Shown one piece after another: positions 13,817 to 20,906 of a DNA stretch of 26,727 nt (the stretch's first letter is position 1; the number at the start of each line of letters is the position of its first letter). A program made the translations under genes and the position numbers. Under the pieces are notes generated by a model, which was not told the origin of the DNA, made no database searches, and saw nothing but the letters and a program-made list of their open reading frames with translations. Origin of the DNA: JBEVEP01 sp040512755 (GTDB taxonomy: Bacteria > Pseudomonadota > Alphaproteobacteria > Rhizobiales > Rhizobiaceae); the NCBI GenBank assembly GCA_040512755.1, contig JBEVEP010000154.1, positions 1 to 26,727 of the forward strand, given 5' to 3'.

Positions 13817-15724
13817 TTGGCGCGAGTCGTTGTAAAAACCGGGTCCACCCGGCGGCAGATTTGGGACAATGGTCCGCGCCCTGCGGGCCTGCGGTTAGCA
13901 AGTTCGCTGGCGGTGTCTCTCCTCATTTCGGCGCTGCTTGTCATCGCCGTGGAAACGATCGCGCGCGGCTCCTTTGAAAGCACGCTTGCCTTCCTGCGCG
14001 AGCCGCTGCGGCCGGGCTGGACAACGGTCGCCTTCTTCGCCCTATTTCTGACCTGTCTCGACGCACTGCTCGGCCGCGCGCATCTGGCGCTGCTCGTGAC
14101 TGCGCCCATTGTGCTCATCGTCGCCTTTATCAGCAAGCAGAAGGCTTACTATCTGGGCGACCCGCTTTACCCCACCGACTTTCTCTACGGCGCACAGATC
14201 GTGGAACTGCTTCCGCTGCTGGTGCGTGAACGTCCGTGGACAGCAGCGGCTATCGTCGCGGGCATGGTGATGACGATAGGTCTGCTCGTTGCCGCCTGGA
14301 TTTTCTTGCGCCGCCGTTCGCCTGCCCTCTCATGGAGAGACCGCGGGTTGCGGCTTCTCGTTGCTGTTCCCGTATTGGCGTTCTTCGTCTCGATCATGGA
14401 CTATGCGAGCTTCTCCTGGGCCCGCGACCGTCTCCAGATCGTGCCTATAATGTGGGACCAGAGGGAGAACTACGCGTTCAATGGCTTCACCTTCGCCTTC
14501 GCGCTGAACCTGCCGATGGCCAATGTCTCGGCTCCTCATGGCTATTCCGGCGAGGCGATCCAGTCGATCCGCACGCCAACCAGCATCGCCACAGCTCCGG
14601 CGGAGAAGCCCGACATCATCATCGTGATGAGCGAGTCGTTCTGGGATCCCACGAAGCTGCCGGGCGTTAAGATCAGGCCAGATCCGATCGAAAACGTGCG
14701 CAACATGCGTTCCGGATCGGTGTTCTCGCCGGAGTTCGGCGGCATGACGGCCAATGTCGAGTTCGAGGCTCTGACCGGCTTCTCCAATGCCTTCCTGCCC
14801 TATGGCAGCATTCCCTACCAGCAATATGTACGCGACAAGATTCCGTCGCTGGCGACATTCCTTAACGAGGAGGGCTACCAGACCCGCGCGATCCATCCTT
14901 TCACGAAATGGTTCTGGAACCGGGGCGCCGTTTACGACGCATTCGGCTTCGACCAGTTCCTTTCCGAAGAAGACCTGCCGCCGTTGGCGAAGCGCGGCCC
15001 GCTGGCATCGGACGCCGCGCTCACGGAAGAGATTATCCGTCAGGCCGACAACGCGCGCGATCCATTCTTCTTCTTTGCGGTCAGCCTGCAAAGCCATGGT
15101 CCATACGAGCCGCACCGCTATTCGGACACGACGCATACGGTAGAGACGAACGCGAGCCCATGGTCACGGGAATCGATCGTCACCTATTCGGAAGGCGCTT
15201 CGGATGCCGACAAGGGTCTGAAGCGGCTGATCGACTGGGCCTCCAACCGCAAGCGGCCGACCGTTATCGCCTTCTTCGGTGACCACCTGCCGCCGCTCGG
15301 CCCTGTCTATGTCGAGACCGGCTTCATGAAGGAGCCCGTGCCGCCGCGCAAAGGCCCGCTCAACGAGATGAGCCGTGAGCACGAGACCCCGCTGGTTGTC
15401 TGGTCGAACCGCAAGGGAACGGTGAAGAACCTGGGATCGATCAGTCCGGCTTTCCTGCCCTTGCACATTCTGAAGACAGCAGGCTTCACGCACCCGTTCT
15501 ATACCGGCTTCCTCGGCGAGGTTCGCGAGCGCTACCGCGTCGTCGACCGAAACGTTCTGGTCGAGCCGGACAACGAAACGAGGGAAAACTGGGCAAAGCA
15601 GGGCGACCTGGAGCCGGTGATCCGCGACTTCCGCTATCTGCAATTCGATATGATGTTCGGCAGGCGGTATGGCATCCCCGGTTTCTTCCCGGAAGTCGGC
15701 GCGAAGAACCCGCGCATGGGTTGA
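13817..15724 (+). CDS. LTA-synthase-like phosphoglycerol transferase (alkaline-phosphatase superfamily)
   Basis: An inner-membrane enzyme of 635 residues with five N-terminal TM segments (about residues 26-46, 68-86, 90-106, 142-163 and 179-196) and a periplasmic sulfatase-fold domain from about residue 264. The metal and catalytic residues are visible: E273 in PDIIIVMSES, the likely nucleophile T311 in GGMTANVEFEALTG, and D489-H490 in FFGDHLPPLG. In Gram-positives this family polymerises lipoteichoic acid from phosphatidylglycerol. In Gram-negatives relatives (OpgB, rhizobial CgmB) put phosphoglycerol on periplasmic glucans, a plausible role here. There is no ATG near the N-terminus. TTG 13817 is chosen because GGAG lies 6 bases upstream; in-frame TTGs at 13796, 13799 and 13805 are alternatives. 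Confidence 0.88.
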   Translation: MARVVVKTGSTRRQIWDNGPRPAGLRLASSLAVSLLISALLVIAVETIARGSFESTLAFLREPLRPGWTTVAFFALFLTCLDALLGRAHLALLVTAPIVLIVAFISKQKAYYLGDPLYPTDFLYGAQIVELLPLLVRERPWTAAAIVAGMVMTIGLLVAAWIFLRRRSPALSWRDRGLRLLVAVPVLAFFVSIMDYASFSWARDRLQIVPIMWDQRENYAFNGFTFAFALNLPMANVSAPHGYSGEAIQSIRTPTSIATAPAEKPDIIIVMSESFWDPTKLPGVKIRPDPIENVRNMRSGSVFSPEFGGMTANVEFEALTGFSNAFLPYGSIPYQQYVRDKIPSLATFLNEEGYQTRAIHPFTKWFWNRGAVYDAFGFDQFLSEEDLPPLAKRGPLASDAALTEEIIRQADNARDPFFFFAVSLQSHGPYEPHRYSDTTHTVETNASPWSRESIVTYSEGASDADKGLKRLIDWASNRKRPTVIAFFGDHLPPLGPVYVETGFMKEPVPPRKGPLNEMSREHETPLVVWSNRKGTVKNLGSISPAFLPLHILKTAGFTHPFYTGFLGEVRERYRVVDRNVLVEPDNETRENWAKQGDLEPVIRDFRYLQFDMMFGRRYGIPGFFPEVGAKNPRMG

Positions 15725-15763
15725 CTGATCCCGATCTGACGACGGTGCGCGTTCAATCCCGGA

Positions 15764-16126
15764 CTAACCGATCGCCCGCTTCACCCGTTCCTTCAATTCC
15801 GCCAGCGTGAACGGCTTCTGGACCACGTCAACGACGACGCCCTGGAGATCCGCCGCTCGCTCGCGCTGGTCGGCATAGCCGGTGACCAGCATGATGCGCA
15901 GCCCGGGATAGAAGGACGCGGCGGCCTTTGCCATTTCGATACCGTCCATCTCCGGCATACGGATATCCGAAACAATCAGGTCAAAGCCGCCGCCGGAGGC
16001 GCGAATGCGCGCCAGGCCTGACGCGCCGTCGCCCGCCTGTTCGATAGCATGACCGGCGCGTTCCAGCGCCCGGGCAGCGAGTGTGCGGACGGACTCGTCG
16101 TCCTCAACGATAAGAATTTTTGCCAT
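15764..16126 (-). CDS. Single-domain response regulator (CheY/CpdR-like)
   Basis: A 120-residue receiver domain with no output domain. The acidic pair D9-D10, phosphoacceptor D54 in LIVSDIRMPEMDG, T82 in LVTGYA and K104 in VVQKPF are all present, so it should be phosphorylatable. The GYADQRERA segment after the Thr and the overall style resemble the CpdR-type receivers of rhizobia, which steer ClpXP proteolysis in the cell cycle; this specific role is inference. It lies 90 bases downstream of hpt on the same strand and is convergent with the LTA-synthase-like gene, 39 bases away. No histidine kinase lies nearby. Confidence 0.9.
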   Translation of the reverse strand: MAKILIVEDDESVRTLAARALERAGHAIEQAGDGASGLARIRASGGGFDLIVSDIRMPEMDGIEMAKAAASFYPGLRIMLVTGYADQRERAADLQGVVVDVVQKPFTLAELKERVKRAIG

Positions 16127-16216
16127 GCCGGGATACTGGCGGGCAAACCTTGACGATCCCTGAATCGGGCAGGCAATTGCGCGCTGGATCCACAGAGCCG
16201 CGGCAGGCGCCGGCAG

Positions 16217-16759
16217 CTACGCGTCGCCCTTGACCACGCCGACGAAGGGCAGCTCGCGAAAGGCATGGGCGACGTCCATGCCGTAGCCCACAACGAAATA
16301 ATCCGGGCACTCGAAGCCGACGAAATCCGCCTTTAGCTCCGTCTGGCGGCGTGTGTGCTTGTCGAGCAGCACCGCGATCGAAACGCTTCGAGCACCCCGG
16401 GAAAGCATCAGGTCGCGCGTATATTTAAGCGTTTTCCCCGACTCCAATATGTCATCGATCAGCAGCACATCGCGGCCGTTCACCTCATTGTCGATGTCGC
16501 GCAACACGCGCACCTCGCCGCTCGTCGTTCCGGTGCCGTAACTGGAGATGAAGATGAATTCCACCTCCGGCGACAGGCCGGTGTCGTGCATGGCCCGGAT
16601 GAGGTCGGCCGCGAAGACAAATGAGCCCTTGAGGATCGAAATCACCAGCAGGTCGTGATAGTCGCGCGCGCCGATCTCCTTGGCGAGTTCGAGATTGCGC
16701 CTGGCAATCGCGGACGCGCTGAACAGAACCTCGATGTTCTTGCCCCGGACGACAGGCAT
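16217..16759 (-). CDS. hpt: Hypoxanthine phosphoribosyltransferase
   Basis: A 180-residue purine-salvage enzyme that joins hypoxanthine (and often guanine) to PRPP, giving IMP or GMP in the cytoplasm. The PRPP-binding motif VLLIDDILESGKT is at 98-110 with acidic pair D102-D103. SILKGSFVFAADL (41-53) supplies the pyrophosphate loop, and SSYGTGTTSGEVR (72-84) is the flexible catalytic loop typical of Hpt. LLDKHTRR (131-138) and the C-terminal DYFVVGYGMD (153-162) give the base-binding site. The length matches bacterial Hpt. ATG 16759 starts the conserved region directly. The response regulator gene follows 90 bases downstream, so they may share a transcript. Confidence 0.95.
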   Translation of the reverse strand: MPVVRGKNIEVLFSASAIARRNLELAKEIGARDYHDLLVISILKGSFVFAADLIRAMHDTGLSPEVEFIFISSYGTGTTSGEVRVLRDIDNEVNGRDVLLIDDILESGKTLKYTRDLMLSRGARSVSIAVLLDKHTRRQTELKADFVGFECPDYFVVGYGMDVAHAFRELPFVGVVKGDA

Positions 16760-16816
16760 GGCGATCTTCCTACTGCTTCATTGCCGAACGAGACGGCAAT
16801 TCAAATTGAGGCCGTC

Positions 16817-16890
16817 TTAGAGCAATTCCAGGAAAAGAGGAAACCGGTTTTTCCGTCCGGGATCGCGTCGCAACAAGGCATTAGAACGGT
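16817..16890 (+). repeat. Palindromic intergenic repeat, AATTCC subtype, copy 1 (degenerate)
   Basis: The segment reads TTAGAGCAATTCCAGGAAAA, then AACCGG, TTTTTCCGTCC and a decayed right arm GGGATCGC, followed by CAACAAGG and TTAGAACGG. It matches the copy at 24303-24364 (opposite orientation) over about 55 bases. The outer arms no longer pair perfectly. Such elements are, from memory, very common between genes in Mesorhizobium relatives. Confidence 0.75.
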
Positions 16891-16953
16891 TCACCAATTC
16901 TGCTAAAGCGAGAACCGCTTTGGGCGCAATTCTTCACGAAATCGCCTGCCCGA

Positions 16954-17310
16954 TCATGGGAGCGCAGGGTGGAACAGGGCGTGACCGCCCGATATCCAGA
17001 AAGCAACGGCAGCGGCTGTTATGCCTGTGATCCAGAAGACCGGGCCGGCGGGGACAGTTCCGAATGGCGGCCGTTCAGTCTCCTGCTTTGCGAGCATTGC
17101 CATGCCAGGCGCCGGCGGCCACTGCGCTGCAGTGGTTGCGGCCATGAATGTCGCCTGCCCGTCGAGCTTGTCTGCAGCAATATCGCCGAGCGTTTCAAAC
17201 TCGGCGTCGACAAAATCGGACCGGAGGCCGGGACGCGGCAGAACCGCACACGTCCGGTCCGATGTCATGATTTCGCCGGAAACCGGGCGTGCGTAGCGCT
17301 GGTTTGGCAT
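16954..17310 (-). CDS. Small single-TM protein of unknown function, divergent from ftsE
   Basis: A 118-residue reading frame (ATG 17310, TGA 16954). The N-terminal two thirds are soluble and Ala/Pro-rich. One C-terminal TM segment, VFWITGITAAAVAFWISGG (about 91-109), is followed by HALFHPALP. No catalytic motif is seen. It is preferred over the overlapping plus-strand frame because its hydrophobic segment and composition look protein-like and because rhizobial ftsE genes usually have a small divergent membrane or zinc-ribbon protein here. The zinc-ribbon cysteines of that family are absent, so I do not assign it there. It shares the upstream region with a CtrA box. Confidence 0.6.
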   Translation of the reverse strand: MPNQRYARPVSGEIMTSDRTCAVLPRPGLRSDFVDAEFETLGDIAADKLDGQATFMAATTAAQWPPAPGMAMLAKQETERPPFGTVPAGPVFWITGITAAAVAFWISGGHALFHPALP

Positions 17311-17410
17311 GCGTCCGCAGCATCCTTTCGCGTTTCCCCGCTTCCGGAGGTAAACCGAATTGGTTAATGCTTTCGAAGCAAGGGGATTGCCGGCTTATCC
17401 GGCACGAAAA

Positions 17411-17425
17411 TTAACCGGCGGTTAA
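17411..17425. promoter_or_regulatory. Perfect CtrA box (TTAA-N7-TTAA)
   Basis: TTAACCGGCGGTTAA at 17411-17425 contains TTAA, exactly seven bases, and TTAA, the consensus of the cell-cycle regulator CtrA, and is palindromic as well. It lies 67 bases before the ftsE start and about 100 bases before the divergent small gene. A further TTAA half-site occurs at 17364-17367. Two hairpins, TGCTT/AAGCA (17368-17380) and TGCCGG/CCGGCA (17388-17404), lie beside it. Confidence 0.7.
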
Positions 17426-17492
17426 CCACCTGGACTGATGGTCGCTCCGAAGATCGGCCGAAAACAAGCACTTCCTGAAACAGGCACAGCAA

Positions 17493-18152
17493 TTGATCCG
17501 CTTCGAAAATGTCGGCTTAAGATACGGACTGGGACCGGAGATCCTCCGCGACATCTCCTTCCATATCCCTGATCGGTCCTTCCAGTTCCTGAGCGGTCCG
17601 TCCGGTGCCGGCAAGACCACGCTGCTGAGGCTGCTGTTTCTGTCGCTGAAGCCGACGCGCGGGCTGATCACGATCTTCGGCAAGGACCGTTCGCGCATCT
17701 CCCGTCAGGACCTGCCGCTCATCCGCCGCCGTATCGGCGTCGTGTTTCAGGACTTCCGCCTGCTCGACCACATGACGACTTATGAGAATGTCGCGCTGCC
17801 GCTCCGGGTGCGCGGGCGCGAGGAGGCGAGCTACCGCAGCGACGTGACGGAGCTTCTGAAATGGGTCGGGCTCGGTGAACGCATGCATGTGCTGCCGCCC
17901 GTCCTTTCCGGCGGTGAGAAGCAGCGCGCGGCGATTGCCCGTGCCCTCATCGAACAGCCGGAAATCCTGCTCGCCGACGAGCCCACCGGCAATGTCGATC
18001 CGCCGCTGGCGCGCCGGCTGCTGCGGTTGTTCATCGAATTGAACCGGCTGGGCACGGCCGTTGTCATCGCAACCCACGACCTCGCCCTCATGGAGCAGGT
18101 GGACGCGCGGCGGATGATCCTCGCGGGCGGAAGGCTCGACATCTATGACTGA
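17493..18152 (+). CDS. ftsE: Cell division ATP-binding protein FtsE
   Basis: A 219-residue ABC ATPase with Walker A GPSGAGKTT (35-43), Q-loop VFQDFRLLDH (84-93), signature LSGGEKQ (138-144), Walker B ILLADEPTGNVDP (158-170) and switch His in ATHDLA. The VFQDFRLL-DHMTTYENVALPL and EPTGNVDP segments are FtsE hallmarks. With FtsX it forms a cytoplasmic/inner-membrane complex that does not transport but drives periplasmic murein hydrolases at the divisome. The start is TTG 17493, with AGG about 9 bases upstream; no ATG fits the conserved N-terminus MIRFENV. It overlaps ftsX by 8 bases. A CtrA box is 67 bases upstream. Confidence 0.96.
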   Translation: MIRFENVGLRYGLGPEILRDISFHIPDRSFQFLSGPSGAGKTTLLRLLFLSLKPTRGLITIFGKDRSRISRQDLPLIRRRIGVVFQDFRLLDHMTTYENVALPLRVRGREEASYRSDVTELLKWVGLGERMHVLPPVLSGGEKQRAAIARALIEQPEILLADEPTGNVDPPLARRLLRLFIELNRLGTAVVIATHDLALMEQVDARRMILAGGRLDIYD

Positions 18153-19131
18153 GCTCGGCGATGCGACACGGATGACGCCGAAGGCCCTCGTCACCGGTCA
18201 GGAGCGCGAGCAGCGCAAGACAGCTCCCATCGTGCCCGAGCAGAATGTTGTCGGGCGGGCGCTTGTCTTCGTCATCGCCATCATGACGTTCCTCTCCTGC
18301 CTGACGCTGGGCGCCGTCACGCTGGTGCGCGACACGGCGTCAGTCTGGGAAAATCAGATCGCGCGCGAAGCGACCATCCAGATCAAGCCCGCCGAAGGCC
18401 TGGACATGGAGGCGGCACTTGAAACGGCCGCGAAGATCGCCAGCGGCTTTGCGGGCGTGAAGGAAGCGCACATCGTCGACCGCGACGCGACGGCTCGCCT
18501 GCTGGAGCCGTGGCTCGGCACCGGGCTGAATATCGATGAACTGCCGGTGCCGCGGCTGGTCATCGTCACCATCGACCAGGACAATCCGCCCGATTTTGCC
18601 GCCATGCGCGCAATGCTTGCCCCCGATCTCCCGACGGCCGCGCTAGACGACCATCGCACTTGGGTCGACCGCCTCGTGGCCATGGCGCGCACGACCGTGA
18701 CCCTCGGCGTAGCGGTATTGGTGCTGATGCTTTCCGCCACGGTGCTGACGGTCATTTTTGCGACACGCGGCGCGATGGCCGGAAATGGCCATATCATCGA
18801 AGTGCTGCATTTCGTCGGCGCCGAAGCGAGTTTCATCGCGTCCGAGTTCCGCCAACATTTCCTGCTGACCGGCATGAAGGGAGCTGCAGCGGGCGGCCTC
18901 GCCGCCGTCATCGTGTTCATTGCTTTCTCCTGGTGGTCGTCGATGAACCTTGCCACTCCGGAAGCCGACCAAGCCACGGCCCTTTTCGGAAATTTCGCGA
19001 TTGGAGTGACGGGCTATCTCGGCGTGGCGCTCGTCGTGCTGGTGATTGCGGCGCTGACAGCTGCGACGTCCCACATCACCGTGGTGGCCTATCTGTCGGA
19101 GATCGACACACGCCACCCGGACGGAGGATAA
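18145..19131 (+). CDS. ftsX: Cell division protein FtsX
   Basis: A 328-residue membrane partner of FtsE. It has a cytoplasmic N-terminus, TM1 (about 38-61), a periplasmic loop of about 125 residues that in other bacteria contacts hydrolases or their activators, and three more TM segments (about 188-212, 245-267 and 285-312), as in the FtsX/MacB fold. EVLHFVGAEASFIASEFRQHF (about 228-248) between TM2 and TM3 is the conserved coupling region. Its ATG lies inside the end of ftsE (8-base overlap), indicating translational coupling. The periplasmic loop carries LP-x-P-RLVIV near 133-141, usual for alphaproteobacteria. Confidence 0.93.
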   Translation: MTELGDATRMTPKALVTGQEREQRKTAPIVPEQNVVGRALVFVIAIMTFLSCLTLGAVTLVRDTASVWENQIAREATIQIKPAEGLDMEAALETAAKIASGFAGVKEAHIVDRDATARLLEPWLGTGLNIDELPVPRLVIVTIDQDNPPDFAAMRAMLAPDLPTAALDDHRTWVDRLVAMARTTVTLGVAVLVLMLSATVLTVIFATRGAMAGNGHIIEVLHFVGAEASFIASEFRQHFLLTGMKGAAAGGLAAVIVFIAFSWWSSMNLATPEADQATALFGNFAIGVTGYLGVALVVLVIAALTAATSHITVVAYLSEIDTRHPDGG

Positions 19132-19227
19132 GTCACGAAATGCTAATGTTCGTAATTATTTGTGGCGAATGTTTCCAGCAATTTATCGAGAACGAGACTC
19201 CATCGTCCCTGTGCATTACTGCGAATC

Positions 19228-19232
19228 GGAGG
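19228..19232 (+). promoter_or_regulatory. Ribosome binding site deciding a TTG start
   Basis: GGAGG at 19228-19232 is 6 bases before TTG 19239 but 12 bases before the in-frame ATG 19245. The spacing favours TTG as the start of the YdcF-like gene. Confidence 0.6.
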
Positions 19233-19238
19233 TAATTA

Positions 19239-19964
19239 TTGCGCATGAAGGGACTTGAGCAGCCGGAACTGATTCTGGACAGTCCGAACTGCGATTTGGG
19301 GCCGACAAGCCCATCGCGCCGGAGCCTCCCATCTGCCGCGCGCATTTCCATTCTCGCGATCCTCTGTGCAGTCGGGGTTTTCTCCGGCGGCTTCATCTGG
19401 TTTGCCAGCCATGTCAGCCGTCTCGCCACCCCGGAAGATCCCGCCACGGCCGACGCTATCATCGTGCTGACGGGCGGGCAGGCGCGTCTCAATGCCGCGC
19501 TCCATCTGCTGAAATCCGGCAAGGGTCAGCGATTGTTGATCAGCGGGGTGCATCCGCGAGCGGGCCTCGAACAGCTTCGGGCGGTCACCGGCGGGGACAA
19601 AACCCTGTTCACGTGCTGTGTCGACATCGATCATGCGGCTCTGGACACGATCGGCAACGCCCAGGAGAGTGCCAAATGGGTGGAGAGCCATGCCTACCAG
19701 AGCGTGATTCTGGTCACCAACAACTACCATATGCCCCGCAGTATGCTTGAAATGGGACGCCTCATGCGGGCAGCCGACCTGCGGCCCTATCCCGTGGTCA
19801 ACACCCAGCTCGGCGATGGCGCCTGGATGACGAAGCCGGGTGCGCTACGAGTGCTCTTCATGGAGTACACCAAATATCTGGCGTCGCTCGCACGCGGGAT
19901 CATGCACGCGCAGCCGGTTGCCGAAGAGATAACCGTCGTCAACGCCCCCGCTGCTGCCGGTTAA
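19239..19964 (+). CDS. YdcF/DUF218 family membrane protein
   Basis: A 241-residue protein with one N-terminal TM segment (ISILAILCAVGVFSGGFIWF, about 31-50) and a DUF218 domain. ADAIIVLTGGQARLNAALHLL (about 70-90), LLISGVHP (104-111) and VTNNYHMPRSMLEMGRLM (about 161-178) are the three conserved blocks of the family. DUF218 proteins (YdcF, SanA, ElyC) are linked to envelope integrity, and ElyC to peptidoglycan lipid carrier metabolism; no reaction is settled. The position after ftsEX and before plsC is conserved in rhizobia and suggests a cell-envelope task. The 107 bases after ftsX contain no gene; GTAATTATT occurs there twice (19152 and 19232). Confidence 0.88.
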   Translation: MRMKGLEQPELILDSPNCDLGPTSPSRRSLPSAARISILAILCAVGVFSGGFIWFASHVSRLATPEDPATADAIIVLTGGQARLNAALHLLKSGKGQRLLISGVHPRAGLEQLRAVTGGDKTLFTCCVDIDHAALDTIGNAQESAKWVESHAYQSVILVTNNYHMPRSMLEMGRLMRAADLRPYPVVNTQLGDGAWMTKPGALRVLFMEYTKYLASLARGIMHAQPVAEEITVVNAPAAAG

Positions 19965-20052
19965 GGTCTCCCCGCAATCATACCGCATGGCCGGTTTTCC
20001 TTTGCGGCGGGTTGGTGTACCAATCCGGCGAATTTCTTCATCAGGCACGTTC

Positions 20053-20877
20053 ATGCTCATCATCCGCTCGCTGGCGTTCAATGTCGCCTTTTACGCCAGC
20101 CTGATCCTCCAGATGCTTATCTGGACGCCCTATTACTTTCTGGCGCCACGGCTCCAGGCTTGGTTTGTGCCGAAATTCTGGGCGCGGTCCAGTCTTTGGC
20201 TGCAGGAGAAAATAGCCGGAACGAAAAGCGAAATATCCGGATTGGAGAACCTGCCGGACGGCTCCTATATCCTGGCGCCGAAACACCAGTCCTTTTGGGA
20301 TGCGATTGCGTTTTTTCCGTACCTTCCCGACGCGCTGTACATCCTGAAGCGCGAACTGATGTGGATCCCGTTCTTCGGCTGGTATGTCGGGAAGATGCGG
20401 ATGATTCCGGTCCACCGAGGCAGCCGCTCCAAGGCGCTAAAGGGCGTGATTGCCGCGACCAAGGAGGAGCTTGCGCGAAATCCCCGCCAGCTCATCATTT
20501 ACCCGGAGGGAACCAGGCGGGCGCCGGGCGACGTGCCGAACTACAAATACGGCATCGTTGAACTCTATGCGCAACTCGAGCTGCCGGTCGTGCCGGTGGC
20601 CCATGTAGCGGGCCTCTACTGGCCGCGCCGAAAATTCCTGCGCTATCCGGGCACGATCAAGGCGCGCTTCCTGCCGCCGATCCCGCCCGGCCTCGAAAAG
20701 GAGGAATTCATGCGCCGGCTTGTGACGGAGACAGAAGCCGCCTGCGATGCGTTTCTCGTCGATGTAGCCACCGGCCCAAACCCGCCGCCCCTGCCCCCGA
20801 CGGCTGTCAGGCGGTTGGAGGAACTGGGCGTCGCGCCGAAAGGTTGGGATCAGAGCCAGCCGCAAACCCAGCCATAA
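20053..20877 (+). CDS. plsC: 1-acyl-sn-glycerol-3-phosphate acyltransferase
   Basis: A 274-residue membrane-bound acyltransferase that makes phosphatidic acid from lysophosphatidic acid, the second acylation of phospholipid synthesis. The catalytic H-x4-D motif is HQSFWD (H78, D83), the substrate-binding motif is YPEGTRR (150-156), and motif IV is the proline stretch LPVVPVAHVAG. One N-terminal hydrophobic segment spans about residues 7-30. The start is taken at ATG 20053 (AGG 8 bases upstream), where the hydrophobic N-terminus begins; an in-frame ATG at 19987 would add 22 basic residues. It follows the YdcF-like gene by 88 bases and is probably in the ftsEX transcript. The C-terminus is Pro/Gln-rich. 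Confidence 0.93.
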   Translation: MLIIRSLAFNVAFYASLILQMLIWTPYYFLAPRLQAWFVPKFWARSSLWLQEKIAGTKSEISGLENLPDGSYILAPKHQSFWDAIAFFPYLPDALYILKRELMWIPFFGWYVGKMRMIPVHRGSRSKALKGVIAATKEELARNPRQLIIYPEGTRRAPGDVPNYKYGIVELYAQLELPVVPVAHVAGLYWPRRKFLRYPGTIKARFLPPIPPGLEKEEFMRRLVTETEAACDAFLVDVATGPNPPPLPPTAVRRLEELGVAPKGWDQSQPQTQP

Positions 20878-20888
20878 TATTCTGTCAG

Positions 20889-20906
20889 CCGCCGAAGCTC
20901 AGGCGG
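20889..20906. terminator. Hairpin between convergent plsC and cyclase genes
   Basis: CCGCC (20889-20893) pairs with GGCGG (20902-20906) around an 8-base loop that contains the stop codon of the minus-strand cyclase. It is followed by TCTTG on the plus strand. The convergent gap is only 21 bases, so a shared terminator is expected here; the stem is short. Confidence 0.35.

Noticed and set aside
16969..17367. Plus-strand frame with Cys pairs resembling a zinc ribbon, opposite the small TM protein
   Set aside because: It overlaps fully with the minus-strand gene, its composition is Arg/Cys-heavy like an antisense frame, and it has no ribosome site. The minus-strand frame has a clean TM segment.
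19152..19240. GTAATTATT repeated at 19152 and 19232 between ftsX and the YdcF-like gene
   Set aside because: Only 9 bases long and AT-rich; the second copy overlaps the ribosome site region. No further structure supports an operator.
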